From Kordia sp965224175 (GTDB lineage Bacteria; Bacteroidota; Bacteroidia; Flavobacteriales; Flavobacteriaceae), in assembly GCF_965224175.1 (NCBI RefSeq), contig NZ_OZ245041.1, positions 5,270,001 through 5,334,000 on the forward strand: 64,000 nucleotides of DNA, given 5' to 3'. This document shows, one piece after another, positions 15,198-23,416 of this stretch. Under the pieces are notes generated by a model, which saw nothing but the letters and a program-made list of their open reading frames with translations, had not been told where the DNA came from and did not search any database. Position 1 is the first letter of the stretch, and each line of letters opens with the position of its first letter. The translations under genes were made by a program, and so were the position numbers.

Positions 15198-16505
15198 ATG
15201 GGGACTTTTAAGATTGAAGGTGGTCATCAGTTAAAAGGAAGTATTCAACCACAAGGAGCAAAAAACGAAGCTTTACAAATTTTATGTGCAGTTTTGTTAA
15301 CTCCAGAAAAGGTGACAATCAATAACATTCCTGATATCGTTGATGTCAATAAATTAATCATGCTTTTAGGAAACTTAGGTGTGAAAATTCAAAAAAACGG
15401 ACCTGGATCTTATACGTTTCAATCTGATGATATTAATCTTAAATATCTAGAATCAGAACAATTTAAAGAAGAAGGACGAGGACTGCGTGGATCTATTATG
15501 ATTGTAGGACCATTATTAGCGCGTTTTGGTAAAGGATATATTCCTAAACCTGGAGGTGATAAAATTGGACGCAGACGTTTAGATACACACTTTGAAGGTT
15601 TTATAAAATTAGGCGCTAAGTTTAGATACAATAGAGAAGATTATTTCTATGGTGTAGAAGCAGACAAACTTCAAGGAACATATATGTTATTGGATGAAGC
15701 TTCTGTAACTGGAACTGCAAATATTGTAATGGCTGCTGTTTTGGCAGAAGGAACTACTACAATTTATAATGCCGCTTGTGAACCATATTTACAACAATTG
15801 TGTAAAATGCTAAACAGAATGGGCGCCAAAATTAGTGGTGTTGGTTCTAATTTATTAAGTATTGAAGGTGTAGAAGAGTTAGGCGGAACACAACACAGAA
15901 TGCTTCCAGATATGATTGAAATTGGAAGTTGGATTGGTTTGGCAGCTATGACACGTAGCGAGTTGACGATAAAAAATGTAAGTTGGGATGATTTAGGTCA
16001 AATTCCTGATGTATTTAGAAAATTAGGAATTACTGTTGAACGTAAAGGAGATGATATTTACGTGCCAGAACATAAAGATGGTTACGAAATTCAAAACTAT
16101 ATTGATGGTTCTATCTTAACTATAGCTGATGCACCATGGCCAGGATTTACACCTGATTTACTAAGTATTATTTTGGTAGTTGCCACACAAGCGCGCGGAA
16201 GTGTTTTAGTGCATCAAAAAATGTTTGAAAGTCGTTTATTCTTCGTAGATAAATTGATTGATATGGGCGCAAAAATTATTTTGTGTGATCCGCATAGAGC
16301 AAGCGTGATTGGTCATGATTTTAAATCACAGTTAAAAGCGACTACGATGGTTTCTCCAGATATTAGAGCTGGAATTTCATTATTGATTGCTGCATTATCT
16401 GCAAAAGGAACTTCTACAATTCACAATATTGAACAAATCGATAGAGGTTACGAAAATATTGACGAACGTTTACGTGCCATAGGAGCAAAAATTGTGCGTT
16501 TGTAA
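15198..16505 (+). CDS. murA: UDP-N-acetylglucosamine 1-carboxyvinyltransferase
   Basis: A 435-residue enzyme that adds enolpyruvate to UDP-GlcNAc, the first committed step of peptidoglycan synthesis. The substrate residues K22/N23 (GAKNEALQ) and the C-terminal RAG-x-S-L loop (DIRAGISLLIAAL) are present. In the mobile loop the sequence is PKPGGDKIGRRRLD, so residue 121 is Asp where most MurA have the catalytic Cys that fosfomycin alkylates. Asp variants in other bacteria are active and fosfomycin-insensitive. It ends at a clear terminator. Confidence 0.96.
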   Translation: MGTFKIEGGHQLKGSIQPQGAKNEALQILCAVLLTPEKVTINNIPDIVDVNKLIMLLGNLGVKIQKNGPGSYTFQSDDINLKYLESEQFKEEGRGLRGSIMIVGPLLARFGKGYIPKPGGDKIGRRRLDTHFEGFIKLGAKFRYNREDYFYGVEADKLQGTYMLLDEASVTGTANIVMAAVLAEGTTTIYNAACEPYLQQLCKMLNRMGAKISGVGSNLLSIEGVEELGGTQHRMLPDMIEIGSWIGLAAMTRSELTIKNVSWDDLGQIPDVFRKLGITVERKGDDIYVPEHKDGYEIQNYIDGSILTIADAPWPGFTPDLLSIILVVATQARGSVLVHQKMFESRLFFVDKLIDMGAKIILCDPHRASVIGHDFKSQLKATTMVSPDIRAGISLLIAALSAKGTSTIHNIEQIDRGYENIDERLRAIGAKIVRL

Positions 16506-16530
16506 CTGAATTTACATAAAAACATATACA

Positions 16531-16570
16531 AATGAATCATTTTAGTTTACTAAGGTGATTCATTTTTTTA
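16531..16570 (+). terminator. Terminator of murA
   Basis: AATGAATCA / TGATTCATT stem with a 16-nt loop and a run of T, 25 nt after the murA stop. Confidence 0.7.
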
Positions 16571-16604
16571 TTTCTAAAAGTTGATTGCTTTTTTTAGAGG
16601 AGAA

Positions 16605-17438
16605 TTAGTTATTTGTAATCTTAATTTCAACACGTCTGTTTGCACGACGATCGCGACTTCCTTTTTCAGGGAAACGCAAAGGAGCTTTAAAAGCATAACC
16701 TTTATAACTCAAACGATCTCTAGAAATTCCTCTACTAATAAGATATCTATATATAAATCTTGCTCTGTCTACAGAAAGTGTCTGTGTTCCAGTATCGCTA
16801 TTCAGCGCATCAGAGTCATCATCGCCGCCACAACATACATGCCCTTGAATTTCGATATGAATACTACGATTCTTTTTAAGGAAACGCACTAATTTTTCTA
16901 ACTCTTTTTTGGAAGACTTTATAAGTGTGACTCTTCCTGTTTTAAAATTAATTTTACCTAGAGCATACGTACGTCCCACACGAATTTCTTCAATAGGAAC
17001 AATATATATGTTCTCTTTTCGCTTGGCGACTTTTGGTTTATGATCATTTTTTAAAACTACTACAGAAACTTTTCGATGCTTTTTTACACCAATACGTTCA
17101 TTTTGTTTTTGTTCTTCTGTAGGTAACTCACCTTTTGCTTCTTTTTCAATAGAGTTGATTAATAATTTATAGTTTTCTTCCAAGAACTCATACACAGAAG
17201 TAGCTCTATTCTTAGATAACTCAAGATTAAAATTTTCTGTATCCACAAAATCAGTATACCCTTTAATCATAAAATTATACGTAGTAGTGCTATCTAAGCT
17301 AGCCAAATGATTATTTATCTTTTTCTCATGTTTTGAAGATAATGCAAACTTTCCCAAGTCAAAATAAATATCAAATTCTAGTTCTTGTGCTTGACAAAAA
17401 CTGAGACTGCATAAAAATAGAAGTAGTACTTGTTTCAT
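16605..17438 (-). CDS. OmpA-type protein with two OmpA-like domains
   Basis: A 277-residue exported protein. Signal peptide MKQVLLLFLCSLSFCQAQ. Residues about 20-110 look like a first OmpA-C-like domain (FDLGKFALSSKHEKKIN...IKGYTDFVDTENFNLELSKN) and 150-277 a second (EIQGHVCCGGDDD...LSVDRARFIYRYLISRGISRDRLSYKGYAF), ending RRANRRVEIKI, the peptidoglycan-binding Arg segment. The second domain has an acidic CCGGDDDSDALNSDT insertion between the two halves of its motif. No barrel precedes these domains. Start taken at the signal peptide. Confidence 0.85.
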   Translation of the reverse strand: MKQVLLLFLCSLSFCQAQELEFDIYFDLGKFALSSKHEKKINNHLASLDSTTTYNFMIKGYTDFVDTENFNLELSKNRATSVYEFLEENYKLLINSIEKEAKGELPTEEQKQNERIGVKKHRKVSVVVLKNDHKPKVAKRKENIYIVPIEEIRVGRTYALGKINFKTGRVTLIKSSKKELEKLVRFLKKNRSIHIEIQGHVCCGGDDDSDALNSDTGTQTLSVDRARFIYRYLISRGISRDRLSYKGYAFKAPLRFPEKGSRDRRANRRVEIKITNN

Positions 17439-17484
17439 GTATTGACTTTTGGGAATCAAAAGGTACAAAATTCTACCAAAAGAT

Positions 17485-17512
17485 AAAGGCAACTATTGGG
17501 ATAGTTGCCTTT
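17485..17512 (-). terminator. Terminator of the fasciclin gene
   Basis: AAAGGCAACTAT / ATAGTTGCCTTT with a TGGG loop, just downstream of the FAS1 gene on the minus strand. Confidence 0.7.
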
Positions 17513-17549
17513 ATCAATCTTAAAAATGGTATTTGTGAATCTAATACAC

Positions 17550-18518
17550 CTAATTTAGATTCGGCAAAATAACCTTATTAACAACATGAATTACACCATT
17601 CACTGCCTGAACATCGGTAACAATAATGTCACCGGTTCTATTGTTAAGGTCGGTAAAAGTAGCTCCACCGGCCGTATTTATTGTAAAATTATCTCCTAAT
17701 GTATTTACCATCATTCCATCAGTTAATGTTGATGCTAATACGTTAGCTCCTGCTACAACATGTGTATTTAATGTAGCTTCTAATGTAGCTGTTGGGATAT
17801 CTGCTAAAGAATTTACTCCGTCTAACTCACCAATTAAATCTGTAAATGCAGCATCTGTTGGTGCAAAAACTGTAAATGGAGCAGGAGTTCCTGTAGTACT
17901 CAACGTACCTACATAGGTAAATGTATTTTCTCTTGTTAATGCATCAACTAATACTCCAAAGGTTGCATCAGCTGTTGCGAATGTAACTACAGTTGGCAAA
18001 CCTATTACATTATTTACTGCATGAATTACTCCGTTATCTACGTCTACATTTGCTGTAGTTACTGTAGAAGCACCGTTTAATACAACTCCTGAACTCGTAT
18101 TTACATACATGTTCAGTTTATTTCCAGTTGTAGTTTCTTCGGCTAAAGTTTCAATGTATCCAGTACTTAAATCTGAAGAAGTATTAATACCGCTTACTAC
18201 ATGATTTAATAATATTTGAGTTAATACATCTACTGGCACTGCTTCTAGATTAGCAAAACCATTTGCAGCCAAGAATGCATCAAATGCGGCATTATCAGGA
18301 GCAAATACCGTATAATCAGTTGTTCCTGCTAAGACTCCAGTTAAATCTGCTCTGTCTAAAGCAGCTCCTAAAGAACTGAAAGAAGAGTTAGCAGCAACAA
18401 AGTCTGCGATTGTGTTGCTGGCAGGTGGCGCTACATTGTTATCATCATCACTACAAGAAGTGAGTGCGAATACTGCGATAACGAAAGCCATAAGGATTGA
18501 TGTTGTTTTCTTTTTCAT
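17550..18518 (-). CDS. Lipoprotein with two fasciclin (FAS1) domains
   Basis: A 322-residue surface lipoprotein: signal sequence with lipobox ALTSC near residue 22, a short acidic linker DDDNN, then FAS1 domain 1 (about 36-175: TDYTVFAPDNAAFDAFL, LLNHVV, NGVIHAVNNVIGLP) and domain 2 (about 180-320: PAPFTVFAPTDAAFTDLIG, LNTHVV, NGVIHVVNKVILP). FAS1 domains mediate adhesion. It is the last leftward gene after the photolyase group and is separated from it by 141 nt rich in TTAAACAAA motifs, so it may belong to the same regulon. Confidence 0.93.
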   Translation of the reverse strand: MKKKTTSILMAFVIAVFALTSCSDDDNNVAPPASNTIADFVAANSSFSSLGAALDRADLTGVLAGTTDYTVFAPDNAAFDAFLAANGFANLEAVPVDVLTQILLNHVVSGINTSSDLSTGYIETLAEETTTGNKLNMYVNTSSGVVLNGASTVTTANVDVDNGVIHAVNNVIGLPTVVTFATADATFGVLVDALTRENTFTYVGTLSTTGTPAPFTVFAPTDAAFTDLIGELDGVNSLADIPTATLEATLNTHVVAGANVLASTLTDGMMVNTLGDNFTINTAGGATFTDLNNRTGDIIVTDVQAVNGVIHVVNKVILPNLN

Positions 18519-18578
18519 AACAATTTATTGCTTTTTGTGATTAATTGTTTTTAACGATCTCTACAAAGATAAATATTT

Positions 18579-18653
18579 TGTTTAATTAAAATTAAAAATG
18601 ATTAAACAAAAATTGTTAATTGTTTGTTAAAACGGTAAAAAGGTTAAACAAAA
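18579..18653 (-). promoter_or_regulatory. Cluster of TTAAACAA motifs upstream of the fasciclin gene
   Basis: TTGTTTAA (18579), TTAAACAA (18602) and GGTTAAACAAAAC (18642) lie in the gap between photolyase and fasciclin genes. The first two form an inverted pair. Similar motifs occur before the folE and TetR genes of the same cluster. Confidence 0.4.
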
Positions 18654-18659
18654 CAAGAC

Positions 18660-19961
18660 TTAAGCATTGATACCAGCTTTATATACCTCTAAACAACGTT
18701 CGCGAGCAAACTTGTGGTCAATAATAGGTTTTGGGTATGTAAATTCTTGATAATCAGACGCCCATTTTTTGATGTATCCGTGATCTTTGTCAAATTTTTG
18801 AATTTGAGATGTTGGATTAAATATTCTGAAGTACGGAGAGGAATCACAACCAGTTCCTGCAACCCATTGCCAATTTCCAACATTTTGCGCTAAGTCGAAG
18901 TCTAATAGTTTTTTAGCAAAATATGCTTCTCCCCATTTCCAGTCAATCAATAAATGTTTGCAAAGAAAGCTTGCGGTAATCATACGAACTCTATTATGCA
19001 TGTATCCAGATTTATTGAGTTCGCGCATGCCAGCGTCAACCAATGGATATCCTGTTTTTCCTTCACACCAAGCTTTGTAATCTTCTTCGTTGTTACGCCA
19101 TTTAACGCCATCATATTTTGATTTAAAATTATGCGTCACAGATGTTGGAAAATGCCATAATATTTGCATGAAAAATTCTCTCCAAATCAATTCTTTCAAA
19201 AAGATGTTATTTTCAGATCGCAATCCATGTTGTATACATTTTCGAACACTGATAGTTCCAAAACGTAAATGTGGACTTAATCTTGACGTTCCTTCTATAG
19301 CGGGGAAATTGCGAGTATCTTCATAATTATCAATGATATTTTCTGTTATTGCGTATGGAAGTACTTTAATTTTGGAAGGTGTAAACCCTATGTCTTCTAG
19401 TGTAGGCAAGTTAGTGCTAACTTTTGCAAAATTACTATAATGTATTTGTGAGTCAACACTTTGGTAATCAGTGTCTTTTAAGTTTGCTAACCATTTTTTT
19501 GAAAATGGAGTATACACAGTGTATGGTTTACCATCAGCTTTTACAATTTCATTACGTTCAAAAATTACCTGATCTTTGAATGTTTTAAACTCAATATTTT
19601 GTGTTTCTAAGAATTCTTTTACTTCTGTATCTCTAGCAATTGCATATGGTTCGTAATCATGATTGGTATAAACTGCAGAAATATTGAATGTTGAAATAAT
19701 TTCTTGTAGAACAACAAGTGGTTTTCCATGTTTTACAATTAGACTACTACCATGATCTTGCAATGTTGAATGAATTTTTGAAAGTTCATCATGTATGAAA
19801 TTAACGCGAGCATCATTTTTAGGTAATTTATCTAAAATATCATTATCAAATATAAATATAGGAATGACTTTCTTTCCGGATGTTAGCGCATGATGTAAAC
19901 CAATATTATCTTCTAGACGTAAATCTCTACGATGCCAAAAAAGTATATAGTTATCCTTCAT
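18660..19961 (-). CDS. phrB: Deoxyribodipyrimidine (CPD) photolyase
   Basis: A 433-residue class I photolyase using reduced FAD and blue light to split cyclobutane pyrimidine dimers. Antenna domain: ILFWHRRDLRLEDN. FAD domain: GTSRLSPHLRFGTIS, ELIWREFF, TGYPLVDAGMRELNKSGYMH and WQWVAGTGCDSSPYFRIFNP, where the Trp chain and FAD-contacting Asp are conserved. Start set at MKDNYILFW, which overlaps the preceding SRPBCC gene by 11 nt. It is the last gene of the leftward photoprotection group. Confidence 0.95.
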   Translation of the reverse strand: MKDNYILFWHRRDLRLEDNIGLHHALTSGKKVIPIFIFDNDILDKLPKNDARVNFIHDELSKIHSTLQDHGSSLIVKHGKPLVVLQEIISTFNISAVYTNHDYEPYAIARDTEVKEFLETQNIEFKTFKDQVIFERNEIVKADGKPYTVYTPFSKKWLANLKDTDYQSVDSQIHYSNFAKVSTNLPTLEDIGFTPSKIKVLPYAITENIIDNYEDTRNFPAIEGTSRLSPHLRFGTISVRKCIQHGLRSENNIFLKELIWREFFMQILWHFPTSVTHNFKSKYDGVKWRNNEEDYKAWCEGKTGYPLVDAGMRELNKSGYMHNRVRMITASFLCKHLLIDWKWGEAYFAKKLLDFDLAQNVGNWQWVAGTGCDSSPYFRIFNPTSQIQKFDKDHGYIKKWASDYQEFTYPKPIIDHKFARERCLEVYKAGINA

Positions 19962-20439
19962 AAGTTCCAAATAGTTCAGTTAGTTTTTTAGTTCTGTATT
20001 CAAAAATTTCAGTTAGTTTAGGCTTTACCAAAATAGGATGAAACATACGTCCTAAGAATCCCAAGGGAATTTTATAATCAATAATGTCTTCCATTTCTAC
20101 ACCGCCTGGAATTTCTTTAATAAAATGTTTATGATGCCACATTGTGTATGGACCGAAACGTTGTTCGTCAACAAAATAATGTTTGTCTTCTACATGTGTA
20201 ATTTCAGTAACCCAATGCGTTTTTATATTAAAAATAGGTGTTACTATATATTGTATAATTTGACCAGGATACATTTTACCTAGATTTTCTGTGAGTATAT
20301 CAAAACTCATATAATCTGGCGTAATTGTTTTTAAGTTTTTTGGATCTGATAAAAAATCCCATGCCTCTTCAAGAGATATGGGAATATTTTGTTTGCTGTG
20401 TAGTCGATACACAATTCCTTTAGTGCTAAATTTGTGCAT
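19951..20439 (-). CDS. SRPBCC family cell-surface-division-inhibitor-like protein
   Basis: A 162-residue helix-grip protein. It begins HSKQNIPISLEEAWDFLSDP, the first strand and helix of the SRPBCC fold, and continues MSFDIL, THWVTEITHVED, DEQRFGPYTMWHHKHF and GVEMEDIIDYKIPLG, the pattern seen in the ligand-binding proteins that accompany photolyase genes in many bacteria. Ligand unknown. It overlaps phrB and follows tspO by 5 nt, so co-expression is very likely. Confidence 0.85.
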   Translation of the reverse strand: MHKFSTKGIVYRLHSKQNIPISLEEAWDFLSDPKNLKTITPDYMSFDILTENLGKMYPGQIIQYIVTPIFNIKTHWVTEITHVEDKHYFVDEQRFGPYTMWHHKHFIKEIPGGVEMEDIIDYKIPLGFLGRMFHPILVKPKLTEIFEYRTKKLTELFGTYEG

Positions 20440-20444
20440 ATGTA

Positions 20445-20906
20445 TTAGTTGTTAAATAGAATATAGCCATTTAAAGTATTGGCGACTATAAGCCATAATA
20501 AGTAGGGTAGTATGAATATTGTATATGTTTTTAGTTCAGCTTTATAAGTTATGGTCATGTAAGCAATCAACATGAATAATAAAATCAAGTTGATCATTCC
20601 AAATGAGACCATATGTTGATTAAAAAACACATAATTCCAACTTACATTCAAGATAAATTGTATTCCAAATAGTATTAATATGGTTGAAGTATTTTTTGCT
20701 TCAAGGAGTTTTGCCATATATATTGAGAAACAAATCATAACAATTGTCCATGCAAAACCGAAAACCCAACCTGGTGGCGTCCACGGTGCTTTATCTAAAT
20801 TAAGATACCAAGCTTCTGTTGGTCCGTTATTCATAAGAATTGTTCCTATCCCAAGCGCTCCAAAATTAATAATGAGGAATAATATTAATCGAATGTAAAA
20901 TTTCAT
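20445..20906 (-). CDS. tspO: TspO/MBR family membrane protein
   Basis: A 153-residue protein with five hydrophobic segments. Family signature residues: NNGPTEAWYLNLDKAPWTPP then GWVFGFAWTIVM, and LNVSWNYVFFNQHM. TspO binds porphyrins and other tetrapyrroles and is linked to light and oxidative stress in bacteria, which fits the photolyase surroundings. It lies 4 nt after the SDR gene. Confidence 0.92.
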   Translation of the reverse strand: MKFYIRLILFLIINFGALGIGTILMNNGPTEAWYLNLDKAPWTPPGWVFGFAWTIVMICFSIYMAKLLEAKNTSTILILFGIQFILNVSWNYVFFNQHMVSFGMINLILLFMLIAYMTITYKAELKTYTIFILPYLLWLIVANTLNGYILFNN

Positions 20907-20910
20907 AGAC

Positions 20911-21594
20911 TTATAATTTTACACTTACAATCCCACAATCAATAGTAAAAATTTGCCCAGATGTTGAGCGTGCTTTGTCAGAAATTAAAAAATCTGCCAT
21001 GTCTGCAACTTCTTGCGGTTCTAAGAATTTCTTTAATGGATGACGTTCTGCAATGCTTTCAATCATTTTGTCATTACGGAGTAATTTACTCGCTAAATCT
21101 GTATTTGTAATTGTAGGTGCAATGGCATTTACACGAATTGTAGGAGCAAATTCAGCAGCGAGTGTTTTTACCAAACCTTCTACTGCAGACTTAGCCGCAG
21201 AGATACTAGCATGAAATGGCATTCCTAGTTTTGTTGCAACAGTACTAAATAGTAATATATTCGGATTGTTACCTTGCTTTAATTTTGGTGAATACTTTTG
21301 AATGGCTTTTACGGCACCAAGTACGTTAATCTCGTAATCATTTTTAAAATCATCAATTTTTAAGCGAGATATTGGCTTTAAATTGATACTTCCCGGACAA
21401 TAGATTAAAGTATCTATTGCCTCTATTTCGGGAAGCTCGTCTTCTAGGATATTACAACTAAAATGCGTTAAGTTATTGGATGTAATTTCAGGAGCTGTAC
21501 GACTTATGTTAGTTACGTTGTGATGTGCTGTTTGTGCTTCCACAATGGCAGCTCCGATTCCTCTGCTACCTCCAATTACTAAGATATTTTTCAT
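20911..21594 (-). CDS. Atypical short-chain dehydrogenase/reductase
   Basis: A 227-residue Rossmann protein. The cofactor motif GGSRGIG (8-14) and NAIAPTITNT after the active site are standard. The active-site Ser is present (FSTVAT), but in FHASISAAK the position four before the Lys, normally Tyr of YxxxK, is Ile. SDRs of photolyase clusters share the FHAS-x-xAAK form, so this may be a separate subgroup with altered or no redox activity. Operon partner of tspO. Confidence 0.85.
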   Translation of the reverse strand: MKNILVIGGSRGIGAAIVEAQTAHHNVTNISRTAPEITSNNLTHFSCNILEDELPEIEAIDTLIYCPGSINLKPISRLKIDDFKNDYEINVLGAVKAIQKYSPKLKQGNNPNILLFSTVATKLGMPFHASISAAKSAVEGLVKTLAAEFAPTIRVNAIAPTITNTDLASKLLRNDKMIESIAERHPLKKFLEPQEVADMADFLISDKARSTSGQIFTIDCGIVSVKL

Positions 21595-21691
21595 CTAAAG
21601 TGGGTTGATTTGTTGATGTTATATAATGTATTACAATGCTAATAATACTCTTGACTACTAGCATTGCTTTACATTTTCTTTGGGTTAAGAA

Positions 21692-21895
21692 TTATTTTAA
21701 GCGTTTCTCGTACTTACGCTTTAATGTGGTTAACCTTTTCATGATTTCCATGATCGCTGGATCTTTCTTTTGCTTATAAATTTCATTCAAGCTTAAGATT
21801 AAGCGTTTTGCTTCACGAGAAGCTGTGATTTTGTCACTTCTTGATATGAACTTTGTTCTTTCAAAGTCGGTTACTTCTGAAAAAATAGTTGCCAT
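21692..21895 (-). CDS. Small conserved basic protein
   Basis: A 67-residue, mostly helical, charged protein (SDKITASREAKRLILSLNEI, then KKDPAIMEIMKRLTTLKRKY). No motif or signal peptide. It lies 4 nt after folE, so it is co-transcribed with it. Short proteins like this are frequent in Flavobacteria; function unknown. Confidence 0.65.
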   Translation of the reverse strand: MATIFSEVTDFERTKFISRSDKITASREAKRLILSLNEIYKQKKDPAIMEIMKRLTTLKRKYEKRLK

Positions 21896-21899
21896 AATG

Positions 21900-22601
21900 T
21901 TAATTGTTTAAAAAGTTTTGTAATTCTAGAATTTTTTCGGGTGTATTAAACACACCACCATAATAAGAGGTAATTGTTGTTGAAGAGTCATCTTTTACTC
22001 CTCTAGACGAAACACACAAATGTTTCGCATCAATAATTACAGCTACATCATCAGTTTGTAATATTTCGCGTAATTCTGCAGCGATCTGATTCGTAAGGCG
22101 TTCCTGTACTTGAGGTCGCTTTGCGTAATATTGAACAATTCTGTTAAGCTTCGATAGTCCAATGACTTTACCAGAAGAAATATAAGCTACATGTGCTTTT
22201 CCCATGATTGGAACAAAATGATGTTCACAATTAGAGTAAAATTGTATGTTTTTTTCAATAAGCATCTGATTGTATTGATACTTATTATCAAACAAAGCCA
22301 CTTTTGGCTTATTCTTTGGGTCTAAACCTGAAAATATTTCTTCTATGTACATTTTTGCAACTCGTTTGGGAGTTCCTTTCAATGAGTCGTCATTTAGATC
22401 AAGTCCTAACGTTTCCATGATTTCCGAGAAGTGATAAGAAATTTTTTGTTTCTTTTCTTCATCGGATATTTTGAAAGCATCTGCACGCATAGGAGTCTCC
22501 ATACCTGTTAATAGGTGATCGTCTCCAATCTCATCATGATCAAATCCATTTAGAGAAATAGCAGTACCATTTAAGTGATTTAAAACGTCAGCAGTTTTCA
22601 T
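21900..22601 (-). CDS. folE: GTP cyclohydrolase I
   Basis: A 233-residue enzyme converting GTP to 7,8-dihydroneopterin triphosphate for folate and pterins. The zinc ligands are visible: Cys and His in SNCEHHFVPIMGKAHVAY and Cys in HLCVSSRGVKDDSSTT; RVAKMYIEEIFSGL marks the start of the core. An N-terminal extension of about 45 residues precedes it. Start set at MKTADV because it has a clear spacing to the upstream motif pair. In a photolyase/cryptochrome cluster it plausibly supplies the folate/pterin antenna chromophore. Confidence 0.95.
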   Translation of the reverse strand: MKTADVLNHLNGTAISLNGFDHDEIGDDHLLTGMETPMRADAFKISDEEKKQKISYHFSEIMETLGLDLNDDSLKGTPKRVAKMYIEEIFSGLDPKNKPKVALFDNKYQYNQMLIEKNIQFYSNCEHHFVPIMGKAHVAYISSGKVIGLSKLNRIVQYYAKRPQVQERLTNQIAAELREILQTDDVAVIIDAKHLCVSSRGVKDDSSTTITSYYGGVFNTPEKILELQNFLNN

Positions 22602-22633
22602 ATTTTTAAAAATGTTTAAGTATTTAATGTTAA

Positions 22634-22660
22634 AGTTAAACAAAATAAAGTTGAAACAAA
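22634..22660 (-). promoter_or_regulatory. Direct motif pair upstream of folE
   Basis: AGTTAAACAAAA and AGTTGAAACAAA lie 33-60 nt before the folE start, in the 111-nt gap after the TIGR03643-like gene. The same motif precedes the TetR gene. Confidence 0.45.
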
Positions 22661-22712
22661 AAGAAAAGTGTCTTTTTTATTGATGCTTCTATAAGTAAAA
22701 ACTATACTAGCA

Positions 22713-22991
22713 TCAACGCTTAGAGACTTTGTTATTATTTATGCTTCGTTGACGCGAGCATTTAAAGCGTCCACTCATAAAATCACGCTTTTTTTGATGT
22801 TTTGTTTTGCGTCCAGAAACACGTTTTCTCCATAGTTTGAAGCTAGAACGTTTCATATTATTTCGCATCAAATTGATTACTTCTTGTTCTTTGAGTCCAA
22901 ATTGGAATTTAATCGCGTCAAAAGTGGTACGATCTTCCCAAGCCATTTCAATAATGCGATCAATTTGTCGTGGATTTAAGTTATAATTCAT
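22713..22991 (-). CDS. TIGR03643-like small basic protein
   Basis: A 92-residue protein with a helix-turn-helix-like N-terminus (LNPRQIDRIIEMAWEDRTTF, FQFGLKEQEVINLMRNNMKR) and an Arg/Lys-rich end (WRKRVSGRKTKHQKKRDFMS). Matches by memory the TIGR03643 family found beside cryptochrome genes in light-response clusters. The role is unknown; DNA or RNA binding is plausible. It overlaps the previous gene by 4 nt. Confidence 0.8.
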   Translation of the reverse strand: MNYNLNPRQIDRIIEMAWEDRTTFDAIKFQFGLKEQEVINLMRNNMKRSSFKLWRKRVSGRKTKHQKKRDFMSGRFKCSRQRSINNNKVSKR

Positions 22992-23416
22992 CCTTGGTAA
23001 TAATCTGTAATGTTTAATATTGTATTTTTTTGCATGTGCATTTTTTCAATGAATGCTTTATTCTCTTTGTAGAGTTTATTTTTTTTGAATTGAATAAAAT
23101 TTCCGTCTGCATGAATGCTAAAATAAGATGAGGTATAAATGTGCAATTTGTAATATGGAACAATCCAAGAGAAACTATTTAGTTTTTTGTGAATGTGAAT
23201 TAAAATTCCTTTTGGGCGTAATTCGATACTTCCATAATTTAAATCATCAACCGCATTTAGATATTGTTTCATTTTTGGACTCACATCATGAATAATCATT
23301 CGTTTAGAACCTATACCTTTAAGTTTGATACGTTGCAATAAAGAAAATGATACTCCTAAGTGCGAATCAATAAGTTTTGCAGCTTCTTTATCTGTATATG
23401 TAGTATTGACAATCAT
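22988..23416 (-). CDS. Uncharacterised protein of the photolyase cluster
   Basis: A 142-residue alpha/beta protein without signal peptide, with several beta-strand-like stretches (SIELRPKGILIHIHKKL, SWIVPYYKLHIYTSSYFSIH). It overlaps the cryptochrome gene by one base and the TIGR03643-like gene by four, so all three are coupled. I do not recognise a domain. Confidence 0.7.
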   Translation of the reverse strand: MIVNTTYTDKEAAKLIDSHLGVSFSLLQRIKLKGIGSKRMIIHDVSPKMKQYLNAVDDLNYGSIELRPKGILIHIHKKLNSFSWIVPYYKLHIYTSSYFSIHADGNFIQFKKNKLYKENKAFIEKMHMQKNTILNITDYYQG

